The notes beneath the pieces were generated by a model. The model searched no databases, was not told the origin of the DNA, and saw only the letters and a list, made by a program, of their open reading frames with translations. Source: VAXT01 sp963698015 (GTDB taxonomy: Bacteria; Actinomycetota; Thermoleophilia; Gaiellales; Gaiellaceae). From it: a stretch of 64,000 nucleotides of DNA. Below are positions 24,457-32,187 of the stretch, piece by piece. The position numbers and the translations under genes were made by a program. Each line of letters starts with the position of its first letter. The first letter of the stretch is position 1. Location of the stretch: NCBI GenBank assembly GCA_963698015.1, contig OY969109.1:496001-560000 (forward strand). Direction: 5' to 3'.

Positions 24457-25304
24457 ACATCCGTCGGTTCCCAGCGATGGGCTGCCTCGTCGAGGTCGGC
24501 GGGGCGACGCGCAGCGAGGCTCTGGCGATCGAGCGCATCTTCCAGGCGCGCGACCGCCAGTTCAGCCGTTTCAGCGACGACAGTGAGCTGAGCCGCGTGA
24601 ACCGCACCCCCCGGGAGGTCGTGACCGTCTCGAAGACCTTCGGCCAGATGGTCGAGCGCGCGCTCAATGCCGCCTCCGCGACCGGCGGGCTCGTCGATCC
24701 GACGCTCGCGGGCGCGCTCGCGGCCGCGGGCTACGACCGCGACTTCGAGGCGCTCGAGCCGCGAGCCGATGCGGCACGCGCCGGAGCGCCGGGCCGCTGG
24801 CGGGCCGTCCGGATGGTCGGTCGCCTGCTCATGCGCCCGGTCGGGCTCGAGCTCGACCTGAACGGGGTCGTCAAGGGCCAGACCGTCGACGAAGCCATCG
24901 GCTTCCTCTCGGGAGACGGCTTCGTCGCCGCGGGGGGCGACTACGCGGGACGGGGCGCGTTCGACGTGGCGCTTCCCGGCGGCGACTCGGTTCGGGTCAC
25001 GCACGGCGGTCTTGCGACGAGCGGGACGACGACGCGCGGCTGGCTGCGCGCGGGCGTCTGGCAGCACCATCTGATCGACCCGAGAAGCGGCCGGCCGGCC
25101 GAGTCGCCCTGGGCGGAGGTGACCGTGAGCGCGGGCACCTGTCTCCAGGCCGACGTGGCCGCGAAGGCGGCGTTCCTCCTCGGCCGCGACGGGCCTGCCT
25201 GGCTCGATGCGCACGGGCTTGCCGGGCGGTTCCTGGCCGAGGACAGTGAGCCCGTCGTCAATCACCTGTGGCGGCAGTCCGTCCTCGCCCCGGCGGCGGC
25301 GTGA
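24453..25304 (+). CDS. apbE: FAD:protein FMN transferase (ApbE family)
   Basis: 283 residues from a GTG. ApbE signatures appear in order: FPAMGCLVEV at the start, 'RQFSRFSDDSELSRVNR', 'LELDLNGVVKGQTVDEAI' (the G-x-x-x-KG-x-x-x-D element that binds FAD), 'ATSGTTTRGW', 'HHLIDPRSGRPA' and 'AGTCLQADVAAKAAFLLG' with the metal-binding Asp. No signal peptide or lipobox is visible, unusual for enzymes acting outside the membrane. It transfers FMN to Thr/Ser of partner proteins. Coupled to a ferric-reductase-like gene, it suggests a flavin-based membrane redox module. Confidence 0.92.
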   Translation: MNIRRFPAMGCLVEVGGATRSEALAIERIFQARDRQFSRFSDDSELSRVNRTPREVVTVSKTFGQMVERALNAASATGGLVDPTLAGALAAAGYDRDFEALEPRADAARAGAPGRWRAVRMVGRLLMRPVGLELDLNGVVKGQTVDEAIGFLSGDGFVAAGGDYAGRGAFDVALPGGDSVRVTHGGLATSGTTTRGWLRAGVWQHHLIDPRSGRPAESPWAEVTVSAGTCLQADVAAKAAFLLGRDGPAWLDAHGLAGRFLAEDSEPVVNHLWRQSVLAPAAA

Positions 25305-25933
25305 TCCTCGGCGCGTTCGCGGTCGACTGGTATGCGGCCCGCGCAGCCGGGGTCGTGGCGTACCTGCTCGTCTCCGCCTCGGTCGCGCTCGGTCTCGCCC
25401 TGGCGGGCAAGGAGCGTTTCGACCGGTGGCCGCGCTTCGCGGTCGAGGACGTCCATCGTTTCGCCGGCGTGCTCGCCGGGACGTTCATCGCCCTGCACAT
25501 CTTCTGGCTCGCGGTCGACTCGCAGGCCCACCTCGGAGTGAGCGGGCTGGTGGTGCCCTTCACGGCGAGCTACCGGCCGCTCTGGACGGGTCTCGGCGTC
25601 GTCGCCGCGGAGCTGCTGCTCGCTCTCGCCGTCACGAACCACTACCGGAAGCGCATGCCCTACTCCGCCTGGCGCAGGCTCCACTACCTGAACTTCGCCG
25701 TCTGGATCGCGGCGACGGCGCACGGCCTCGGCGCCGGCACCGACTCCGGCACGATGTCGTTCCTGCTCATGTACGCGGTTGCTGCAGGCCTGATCGGAGC
25801 GCTCGCGCTGAGGCGGTTCGCCCGTAGCGGCCGGACGCCGTCCGTCCCGTCGATGCGCGATCATGGCGCCCGGAGTGAGGTGGTCCCTGTTAGCGCTCGG
25901 GGCGACGCTGCTGCTCGCGGGCTGCGGCGGTGA
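25301..25933 (+). CDS. Ferric-reductase-like heme b membrane protein
   Basis: 210 residues if the GTG at 25301, overlapping the apbE stop (GTGA), is used. Five to six TM segments. Two His pairs typical of ferric-reductase/MsrQ-type heme b sites: 'VEDVHRFAGVLAGTFIALHIFW' and 'WRRLHYLNFAVWIAATAHGL'. It would move electrons across the membrane. The absence of cytosolic FAD/NAD domains means that a partner must supply electrons, perhaps the flavinylated substrate of the upstream ApbE. The last 24 codons overlap the next gene and look non-conserved. Confidence 0.8.
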   Translation: MILGAFAVDWYAARAAGVVAYLLVSASVALGLALAGKERFDRWPRFAVEDVHRFAGVLAGTFIALHIFWLAVDSQAHLGVSGLVVPFTASYRPLWTGLGVVAAELLLALAVTNHYRKRMPYSAWRRLHYLNFAVWIAATAHGLGAGTDSGTMSFLLMYAVAAGLIGALALRRFARSGRTPSVPSMRDHGARSEVVPVSARGDAAARGLRR

Positions 25934-26312
25934 CGTCGACCCGGGACGCACTCCGGCCGGACTGGCGCAGGTGCGCTTCCTGGACGCCCTCTACAACGGC
26001 AACCTCGACCCCGTCTACGCGGCGCTCCATCCCGCGTACCAGCGCCTCGTTCCGCGAAAGCGCTTCGTCGCCTGCACGCGCGCGGCCGCGCTCGGCGGGC
26101 TCGACTCGATCGAGATCCTCGACGTCTACAGCGACCCGGTCGACATTCCCGGCTCCGGTCATGTTCCCGCGAAGGCGGTCCGCGTGCGGCTGACGTCGTC
26201 GGACGGCAACGCGACGACGTTCGTCAACCACGAGGTCGAGGTCGGCTCGCGGTGGCGCTGGGTGCTGAACGCCGCCGCGGCGAGCGCCTACCGCGCGGGC
26301 CGTTGCCCTTAG
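25863..26312 (+). CDS. Small lipoprotein
   Basis: 149 residues with a signal peptide and lipobox LLAGC (Cys about 21). The rest is an NTF2-like size and pattern: 'QVRFLDALYNGNLDPVYAALHPAYQRLVPRKRFVAC', then beta strands ending 'VNHEVEVGSRWRWVLN'. The cone-like fold could bind a small hydrophobic ligand. It overlaps the membrane protein gene by 71 bp, so it is likely the last gene of the apbE operon. Two Cys after the lipobox (FVACTRA and GRCP) could form a disulfide. Confidence 0.75.
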   Translation: MAPGVRWSLLALGATLLLAGCGGDVDPGRTPAGLAQVRFLDALYNGNLDPVYAALHPAYQRLVPRKRFVACTRAAALGGLDSIEILDVYSDPVDIPGSGHVPAKAVRVRLTSSDGNATTFVNHEVEVGSRWRWVLNAAAASAYRAGRCP

Positions 26313-26348
26313 CCGAAGAAAGTCCGGCGCGCTGCTACCGTCGAGTGC

Positions 26349-26507
26349 GTGTCCAGCGCCCGAGAGTACGAGGTCGTCTGCCCCCACTGCAAGAAGTCCT
26401 TCCGCGGTGAGCTAATCGGCGCGGACGAGAGCAGGCGCGGCTTCAAATGCCCGCACTGCAGGCTGTTCGTCCCGCTCGAGCGCGCCGAAGTCGAAGAGCG
26501 CGATTAG
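26349..26507 (+). CDS. Short zinc-ribbon protein
   Basis: A 52-codon frame, GTG to TAG, with two CPHC knuckles 27 residues apart: 'EVVCPHCKKSF' and 'GFKCPHCRLFVPL'. This is a complete four-Cys zinc ribbon, resembling the Zn-ribbon at the end of transcription or RNA-binding factors and YlxR-sized small proteins. The stop overlaps the convergent primary sigma factor gene by 4 bp. The coding sense is supported by the intact Cys pattern and by ending exactly at that overlap. Function unknown. Confidence 0.7.
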   Translation: MSSAREYEVVCPHCKKSFRGELIGADESRRGFKCPHCRLFVPLERAEVEERD

Positions 26508-27598
26508 GAACAGTCTCGGAGGCCTTGGGCCTCGGGGAGCGTCTCGAGCCGCTTCAGCGTGTTGTTCTCGATCTGGCGGATCCGCTCGCGTGTGACGCCG
26601 AATGCCCGCCCGACCTCCTCGAGCGTGCAGGGCTGCGAGCCGGTGAGCCCGAAGCGGAGCTCGATCACCTTCCGCTCGCGGTCCGGGAGCGAGTCGAGCG
26701 CCTTCTCGATGTCCTCGCGGCGGAGTTGCACCGAGGCGGTGTCGAACGGCGACTCGGCCTGCTCGTCCTGGACGAAGTCGCCGAGTTCCGACTCCTCCTC
26801 CTCGCCGATCGGCTTCTCGAGCGAGACGGGGAGCTGCGCCATCCGCAGGATCTCCCGAACCTCCTCGGTCGTCATCTCGAGTTCGAGCGCGATCTCGTCG
26901 GGCTGCGGCTCGCGGCCGAGCCGCTGGACGAGCTGCCGCTCGATGTGCACGACCTTGTTCAGCTTCTCGACCATGTGCACCGGGATCCGGATCGTGCGCG
27001 CCTTGTCCGCGATCGCGCGCGTGACCGCCTGGCGGATCCACCAGGTCGCGTACGTCGAGAACTTGTAGCCCTTGCGGTAGTCGAACTTCTCGACGGCGCG
27101 GATCAGCCCGAGCGAGCCCTCCTGGATGAGATCGAGGAACGAGAGCCCGCGGCCCAGGTAGCTCTTCGCGATCGAGACGACGAGCCGCAGGTTGGCCTCG
27201 ATCATGTGCGTCTTCGCGGCCATGTCCCCGCGCTCGATCCGCTTTGCCAGGTAGACCTCCTGGTCGGCGGTCAGCAGCGGGACCTTGCCGATCTCACGCA
27301 GGTAGAGCCTGAGCGAGTCGAGCGACGGCTCGACGGAGAGATCCAGCTTCGGGCCCTTCTCCTCCTCGGCCAGGGCCGGCTGCTCGTGCGGCGGGTGCTT
27401 GTGCTGCTCCCCTTCGACCAGCTCGATCGAGTGGTCGATGAGGTACGTGTAGAAGTCTTCGATCTGTTCCTTGGAGAGGTCGACCTCCTCGAGCCCCGCG
27501 ACGATCTCGTCGTAGGTGAGAAAGCCCTTTTCTGTTCCGTCCTGTACCAGCTTGTGGAGCTCTTCGACGTCCGGGAGGGAGATGTCGACTGTGAGCAA
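26504..27598 (-). CDS. rpoD: Primary RNA polymerase sigma factor (RpoD/SigA)
   Basis: 364 residues, probably from a TTG at 27598 with GAGAGG upstream. N-terminal region 1.1-like helices are followed by region 1.2 (DSLRLYLREIGKVPLL), regions 2.1-2.4 with the invariant FDYRKGYKFSTYATWWIRQA, region 3 and region 4.2 (CTLEEVGRAFGVTRERIRQIE). All residues for -10 and -35 recognition are intact. This is the housekeeping sigma factor; length is at the short end for actinobacteria because there is no extended N-terminal Ser/Ala domain. Confidence 0.96.
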   Translation of the reverse strand: MLTVDISLPDVEELHKLVQDGTEKGFLTYDEIVAGLEEVDLSKEQIEDFYTYLIDHSIELVEGEQHKHPPHEQPALAEEEKGPKLDLSVEPSLDSLRLYLREIGKVPLLTADQEVYLAKRIERGDMAAKTHMIEANLRLVVSIAKSYLGRGLSFLDLIQEGSLGLIRAVEKFDYRKGYKFSTYATWWIRQAVTRAIADKARTIRIPVHMVEKLNKVVHIERQLVQRLGREPQPDEIALELEMTTEEVREILRMAQLPVSLEKPIGEEEESELGDFVQDEQAESPFDTASVQLRREDIEKALDSLPDRERKVIELRFGLTGSQPCTLEEVGRAFGVTRERIRQIENNTLKRLETLPEAQGLRDCS

Positions 27599-27774
27599 TT
27601 GACCTCTCTTTCGCTCGCTAGGGGAACGGGGACCCTGGAACGCAAAGAGCCGGTGGACGCCTCCCCCGGCTCACACTCTCGGCGCGCTGGAACTTAACAC
27701 CTATCCACAGCCTTGTGAAGAACTTTTTTCCAGCTTGTGACCGAGTGGACAAACCGCACGCCCAGGCGGCGCCT

Positions 27775-28632
27775 TCAAGACACTCGAACTTCGCCCACCA
27801 CGTCGTTTCGACTGTTGCCAACTGGTGTCGGACCGAAGGCCGAGCCGTCGAGGCCCAGTTGTCCCAGGAACGCTCCGAGCGCCGGCCGCAGGGCCCGCTG
27901 GGCGCCGTCCTCGACCTTGAGCGCGAGCGAGAGGCCGTCGGGCGAGGCGGCGCAGAGGAGCGCTTCCGCCCCGCCCTTTGAGATCCAGCCCGGGAACGCC
28001 TGCATCAGGTTGGTGTCGACGGCTCGTGGGCCGCGGATCAGCTCGGGGTGCGCACGCATCGCATCGGCGACCCGCCCGTCGACGCCGCCGAAGGCGATCG
28101 CGATCCTCGTCAAGGGCAGCGCGAAGCTGACGACGCCGCAGCCGTCGACCCCGGTTCGGATCTCGTCAGTGCCGGCGAGGCGTCCGACCTCCGCGAGCCC
28201 TGCCTGCTGGCATGGATGGTCGGGCAGGCGATAGCCCTCGGTGGGCCAGCCCTCCGCGTGGCAGAGCGCGAGCATCCCCGCATGCTTGCCGGAGCAGTTG
28301 TGCTTCAGCTTCGAGCCTTCGAACGGCCCGCACTCGAGGTCGTCTTCGATCGCCGGTGCCTTCGCGAGGAGCGCGCGCACGGCCTCGAGCTGCTGGTCGT
28401 CGGCCAGGTGCGACGCGGACGCGATCGCGAGGTCGCGGTCGTCCAGGTCCTCACGCGCGCGCGCGAGCGGAAGCGCCTGGATCGGCTTGGCGGCCGAGCG
28501 CATGAACGTGACGACGTCCGGGTCTCCAGCCGACGCGATGACCTGCCCGACATGGACGGCCACGGCGTGCACGCGGTGCTCCGACTCCACGGTCTCACCG
28601 CGGAGCACCGTTACCCTGATTGGCTCAGCCAT
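27775..28632 (-). CDS. L-asparaginase II-type (Rhizobium etli-like family) protein
   Basis: 285 residues, shorter than the usual 330-370. Family motifs: 'TFMRSAAKPIQALPL' (Ser-x-x-Lys catalytic pair), 'ECGPFEGSKLKHNCSGKHAGMLALC' with the Cys/Lys that bind zinc in the R. etli enzyme, and 'TGVDGCGVVSFALPL' with the second Cys. It should hydrolyse L-asparagine to aspartate. The start at 28632 is 15 bp from the divergent mutM start, so promoters overlap. It is unrelated to E. coli-type asparaginases. Confidence 0.85.
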   Translation of the reverse strand: MAEPIRVTVLRGETVESEHRVHAVAVHVGQVIASAGDPDVVTFMRSAAKPIQALPLARAREDLDDRDLAIASASHLADDQQLEAVRALLAKAPAIEDDLECGPFEGSKLKHNCSGKHAGMLALCHAEGWPTEGYRLPDHPCQQAGLAEVGRLAGTDEIRTGVDGCGVVSFALPLTRIAIAFGGVDGRVADAMRAHPELIRGPRAVDTNLMQAFPGWISKGGAEALLCAASPDGLSLALKVEDGAQRALRPALGAFLGQLGLDGSAFGPTPVGNSRNDVVGEVRVS

Positions 28633-28647
28633 GAGGCAGGAACCCTA

Positions 28648-29475
28648 GTGCCCGAGCTTCCCGAGATGGAAGCATGGCGGCGTGAGCTCGACGGCCCCGT
28701 CTCGGCCTTCCCGATCGCGAAGGCCGGCCCGGCGCACATCGCGACGCTGAAGACGTTCGATCCGCCTCTGTCCGCGCTCGAGGGCCGCCGCCTGGCCGGC
28801 GCGGAGCGACGCGCGAAACGGCTCCTGTTCCCGACCGAGGACGGCGAGCTCGTCCTGCTCGTGCACCTGATGACCGCGGGGCGCCTGCGGTATGTGCTCG
28901 CGGGTGAGAAACGGCCCAAGACGCCCGCGTTCAGGCTGGCCTTCGAGGGCGGGGCCGAGCTGATCCTGACCGAGGCGGGGAAGAAGAAGCGCGCCGGGGT
29001 CTGGCTGCTCGCGCCCGAAGCCGTCGAGCTCGAGCTCGGCCACCTCGGCCCCGAGGCGAACGAGGTCGACGCGGCTCAGCTCGGCGACATCCTCGCGGGC
29101 GAGTCGCGGCGGCTGCACTCGCTCCTCCGCGATCAGCGTGTGCTCGCGGGTATCGGCCGGGCGTGGGCGAACGAGATCCTCCACGCCGCACAACTGTCCC
29201 CTTACGCCCTGTCCCGGGACCTGGTCCCAGGACAGGTCCGGAAACTCGCCGACGCGATGCGCTCGGAGCTCGAGCGCGGGTTGGAGCTGCGCGAACGCGG
29301 CGCGAACGACGCGAGGACGTACCGCGTTCACAAGAAGCTCGGCGAGCCCTGCTATGCCTGCGGGGCGCCGATCGCCCAGGTCGACTTCGAGGAGCACACG
29401 ATCTACTACTGCCCCCAATGCCAAACGGGTGGCCGGACGCTCAAAGACCGCCGACTTTCCCGCCTTCTGCGGTGA
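28648..29475 (+). CDS. mutM: Formamidopyrimidine-DNA glycosylase (Fpg/MutM family)
   Basis: 275 residues from GTG 28648. After start removal the protein begins PELPEMEAWRREL, giving the catalytic N-terminal Pro and Glu. The helix-two-turn-helix region is 'RVLAGIGRAWANEILHAAQLSP', with the zinc finger 'CYACGAPIAQVDFEEHTIYYCPQC' and the DNA-binding tail 'GGRTLKDRRLSRL'. It removes oxidised purines and nicks DNA. A palindromic repeat (29208-29236) is embedded in frame between the H2TH and the zinc finger. A decayed copy of the tail lies 100 bp downstream. Confidence 0.93.
   Translation: MPELPEMEAWRRELDGPVSAFPIAKAGPAHIATLKTFDPPLSALEGRRLAGAERRAKRLLFPTEDGELVLLVHLMTAGRLRYVLAGEKRPKTPAFRLAFEGGAELILTEAGKKKRAGVWLLAPEAVELELGHLGPEANEVDAAQLGDILAGESRRLHSLLRDQRVLAGIGRAWANEILHAAQLSPYALSRDLVPGQVRKLADAMRSELERGLELRERGANDARTYRVHKKLGEPCYACGAPIAQVDFEEHTIYYCPQCQTGGRTLKDRRLSRLLR
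29208..29236. repeat. Palindromic repeat inside mutM related to the one at 20808
   Basis: Arms CCTGTCCCGGGACC (29208-29221) and GGTCCCAGGACAGG (29223-29236) pair with one mismatch. The right arm, GTCCCAGGACAGG, is one deletion away from GTCCCAGGGACAGG in the 20808 element. It encodes SRDLVPGQ within the protein. Confidence 0.45.
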
Positions 29476-29497
29476 GCGTCCGGTGAGATCGATTGGA

Positions 29498-29568
29498 TCG
29501 ACCGGTCGTTTCAGACGGTCGCCTGGCGAAGCCATGCGACCTGACGCCGGCGCCGCAAGCGGCGCCTC
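29498..29568 (-). repeat. Structured dispersed repeat, copy A
   Basis: On the minus strand the element runs GAGGCGCCGCTTGCGGCGCC, a TCAGG linker, a second hairpin (GGTCGC ... GCGACC) and the conserved end CCGTCTGAAACGACCGGTCG. Copy B at 48062-48135 has the same order of parts. Stem 1 here is GGCGCCGC/GCGGCGCC with a TT loop. The G-C pair at stem position 4 is A-T in copy B. Confidence 0.65.
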
Positions 29569-29569
29569 G

Positions 29570-29626
29570 GGCCAGACCGGCGGGCGCATCCTCAAGGACC
29601 GGAGACTGTCGCGCCTGCCGCGCTGA
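29570..29626 (+). pseudogene. Decayed second copy of the mutM 3' end
   Basis: Nineteen codons read GQTGGRILKDRRLSRLPR and stop, against QTGGRTLKDRRLSRLLR at the end of mutM. DNA identity is moderate, so this is an old duplication or the trace of an incoming variant mutM. It lies immediately beyond repeat copy A, so the repeat sits between two mutM tails. Confidence 0.6.
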
Positions 29627-29637
29627 GGTGATCGCTG

Positions 29638-30945
29638 CTAGGCCGAGCTCGGCTGGACCAGCCCTGACTCGTACGCGAAGACGACCGCCTGGACGCGGTC
29701 GCGAAGGCCGAGCTTCCGGAAGACGTGGGCCACGTGCGTCTTCACGGTCGCCTCGCTGACGAAGAGCTCCTGGGCGATCTCCGCGTTCGAGAGGCCGCGC
29801 GCGACCTGCTTCAGCACCTCGAGCTCCCGGTCGGTCAGCTCGCCCACCTCGGGCGGCGGCGTCCGCGCCGCCTCGGGCGGCCTGCGCACGAACTCCTCGA
29901 TCACGCGCTTCGTGATCGACGGCGCCAGCAGCGCGTCGCCGGATGCGACCGCGCGAATCCCGTCCACGAGTTGCTCGGGCGGGACGTCCTTCAGCAGGAA
30001 CCCGCTCGCTCCCGCCTGCAGAGCCTCGTAGACGTACTCGTCCATGTCGAAGGTGGTCAGCATCACGACCTTCGTGGAGACGGCCGGATCGGACATCAGC
30101 CGCCGCGTCGCCTCGATGCCGTCCAGGTCGGGCATGCGCACGTCCATCAGGACGACGTCCGGGGCAAGCCTGCGCACTTGGTCGAGCGCCTGTCCGCCAT
30201 CGACGGCCTCGCCGACGACCTCGAGGTCCTGCTCCGCCTCGAGGATCATCCGGAACCCAGCCCGCACGAGCGCCTGGTCGTCTGCGATCAGTACGCGGAT
30301 GCTCTGGCCGGTCTCCCGGTCGCTCTGCGAGGCGCGTCGAGCCGCATCGGCGAGCCTCCCCTCGTCGCCCTCGAACGGCGTTTGCTCGAGCGTCCTCAGC
30401 GCGGGGAACGACTCCCGGAGGCCGGGAACGACGAGCTGGAAGAGCTGGATCGGCCGGTCGAAGTCCTTGAGCCCGTGCGCGCCGAGGTCATGCGTCGCGC
30501 CCGGCAGCTCTTCCTCCTGGTCCTCGAGCAGCGCGAAGGTCGTCTGCGAGATGAGGATCTGGCCGCCGTGGCCGGCCGAGCAGATGCGTGCGGCCCGGTG
30601 CACGGACAGCCCGAGATAGCGGTCCGCGGCGACCGAGGCGTCGCCCGTGTGGATGCCCATCCGCACGTTGACCTCGGCTCCCTCCGGCCACGTCGCCGCG
30701 GCGAGCGACCGCTGTGCCGCGACCGCCGCCTGGACGGCGTCCTGCGGCCTCCTGAAAGCGACGAAGAACGAGTCGCCCTGCGTGTCGATCTCCTCGCCCC
30801 CCGCGTCCTCGAAGGCCTGCCTCAGGAGACGGCCGTGTGTCGCGAGCACCTCGCCGTAGGCGTCGCGGAGCTGCCGGAGGAGGACCGTCGAGCCCTCGAT
30901 GTCCGTGAACAGGAACGTGACTGTTCCGCTCGGCCGCTCTTCCAC
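29638..30945 (-). CDS. Fusion regulator: class III cyclase-like domain + receiver + LuxR-type DNA-binding domain
   Basis: 435 residues from a GTG at 30945. Residues 7-170 are a class III nucleotide cyclase-like domain: FTDIEGST holds metal Asp15 and QGDSFFVAF holds Asp58. The usual VNRAAR catalytic motif reads VHRAAR (His116 replaces the transition-state Asn; Arg120 kept). Residues 216-335 are a receiver (DD at 222-223, phospho-acceptor Asp268 in LMDVRMPDLDG, Lys319 in LLKD). Residues 368-430 are a LuxR/NarL helix-turn-helix (LTDRELEVLKQVARGLSNAEIA). It follows its kinase by 5 nt. Cyclase activity is uncertain because of the Asn-to-His change. One uninterrupted frame makes the fusion genuine unless assembly is wrong. 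Confidence 0.9.
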   Translation of the reverse strand: MEERPSGTVTFLFTDIEGSTVLLRQLRDAYGEVLATHGRLLRQAFEDAGGEEIDTQGDSFFVAFRRPQDAVQAAVAAQRSLAAATWPEGAEVNVRMGIHTGDASVAADRYLGLSVHRAARICSAGHGGQILISQTTFALLEDQEEELPGATHDLGAHGLKDFDRPIQLFQLVVPGLRESFPALRTLEQTPFEGDEGRLADAARRASQSDRETGQSIRVLIADDQALVRAGFRMILEAEQDLEVVGEAVDGGQALDQVRRLAPDVVLMDVRMPDLDGIEATRRLMSDPAVSTKVVMLTTFDMDEYVYEALQAGASGFLLKDVPPEQLVDGIRAVASGDALLAPSITKRVIEEFVRRPPEAARTPPPEVGELTDRELEVLKQVARGLSNAEIAQELFVSEATVKTHVAHVFRKLGLRDRVQAVVFAYESGLVQPSSA

Positions 30946-30950
30946 AAGCC

Positions 30951-32111
30951 TCAGCCTTGCACGGGAAGGCGTGCCCGAAGCGAGTAACCGCCTTCCGGGC
31001 GCGGGCCGGCTTCGAGCTCGCCGCCGTAGACCGTCACGCGCTCGCGCATTCCGACGAGACCGTGCCCGCCTCCGCCGCCGTCGCCGCCGCCCGGGCCGTC
31101 GTCGGTGACGGTGACCTCCACGCTGCGGTCGCCGTACCGAACGACGACGTCGGCTTTCGTCGCTCGTGCGTGCTTGATCGCATTCGTCAGGCCCTCCTGG
31201 ACGAGCCGGTACGCCGTGAGGTCGACGCCCGGTGGGAGCTGCGTCGGCTCGCCTTCGATCCGGAGCTCGACGGGCAGCCCCGACTCCCGCGCCTGCGCGA
31301 CGAGCCGGTCCAGGTGCTCGAGGCTCGGCTGCGGCGCGAGAGCCGGTCCTTCCTCCGGCCTGCGGAGGACGCCGACCAGCCTGCGCATCTCGGCCAGCGC
31401 CTCGCGGCCGGTCTGCTCGACGATCTGGAGCGCCTCTCGCTCCTGCTCCTGATCCGGGCTCAACCGGCGCCGGACGGCGCTCGCCTGGACGGTCATCACG
31501 CTCACGCTGTGCCCGACGACGTCGTGCAGCTCGCGCGCGATCCGGGCGCGCTCCTCGGCGACCGCGGCGCGGGCCTCCGCTTCCCGTTCGCGCTCGAGCC
31601 GTTCAGCCCGCTCCTGCGCGGCCGTCGCCTGCTCGAGCTTGCGCCCGATGGCGGTTCCGGCCAGCCAGGAGATGCTGAGCAGCAGCACGACCCCGGCGAA
31701 GTCGCTCCACCCCTGGGTGGGGTCGTTGAGCGAGACGACGCCGGCCGCTCCCAGAGCGATCCCGAGACCGGCCACGGACTGCCTGCGGTCCTCGAGGATG
31801 CCGAACAGGAACACGGCGGCCATGACGCTGAGGAACGTTGCGAGCGTGAAGGTGACGAGCAGTCCGTCGACGAACGACTCGACCGCGCCGATCACGAAGA
31901 CGGCCGCGGGCGCTCCGAACGGGAAGCGGCGCCACCAGAAGAGGGGCACGATCATGACCGCAAGGAGCGGCACAGCTATCCAGAGCGACGTGGTCGGGGC
32001 CTCGTGCTCGTTCCGGCGCGTGATCACCTCGACGACTGCTTCGACCACGCCGACCGTCACCAGCAGCGCGAACCAGTGACGCTTAACGAATTGCCAGGCT
32101 TGCTCGATCAC
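30951..32111 (-). CDS. NarL-type sensor histidine kinase (HisKA_3), partner of the fusion regulator
   Basis: 386 residues if the GTG at 32111 is the start; the frame is open to 32264 but those residues are Arg-rich and not conserved-looking. Five to six TM segments lie in the first 165 residues with almost no external loop, so it senses within the membrane. The phospho-His is in RIARELHDVVGHSVSVM (HisKA_3), followed by the HATPase N-box LTNAIKHA and a Gly-rich G-box. The stop is 5 nt before the cyclase-receiver gene, so this is a kinase-regulator operon. Confidence 0.88.
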   Translation of the reverse strand: MIEQAWQFVKRHWFALLVTVGVVEAVVEVITRRNEHEAPTTSLWIAVPLLAVMIVPLFWWRRFPFGAPAAVFVIGAVESFVDGLLVTFTLATFLSVMAAVFLFGILEDRRQSVAGLGIALGAAGVVSLNDPTQGWSDFAGVVLLLSISWLAGTAIGRKLEQATAAQERAERLEREREAEARAAVAEERARIARELHDVVGHSVSVMTVQASAVRRRLSPDQEQEREALQIVEQTGREALAEMRRLVGVLRRPEEGPALAPQPSLEHLDRLVAQARESGLPVELRIEGEPTQLPPGVDLTAYRLVQEGLTNAIKHARATKADVVVRYGDRSVEVTVTDDGPGGGDGGGGGHGLVGMRERVTVYGGELEAGPRPEGGYSLRARLPVQG

Positions 32112-32169
32112 GGCTCTGACGGTACTCCAGTGCCGCGGCGGGCGCATCGGCCGCGCAGGCGAAATCGAT

Positions 32170-32187
32170 CTCATCCTCGAGGATGAG
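32170..32187. promoter_or_regulatory. Perfect 18-bp palindrome upstream of the kinase gene
   Basis: CTCATCCTC/GAGGATGAG at 32170-32187, flanked on both sides by GGCGAAATCG-type direct repeats (32158-32168 and 32188-32197). It sits about 60 bp upstream of the kinase start, so an operator is plausible; as a hairpin it could instead end the transcript of the gene at 32344. Confidence 0.35.

Noticed and set aside
27700..27712. DnaA-box-like CTATCCACAG upstream of rpoD, considered as a replication origin signal
   Set aside because: A single imperfect box, no cluster, no dnaA/dnaN or AT-rich unwinding region.
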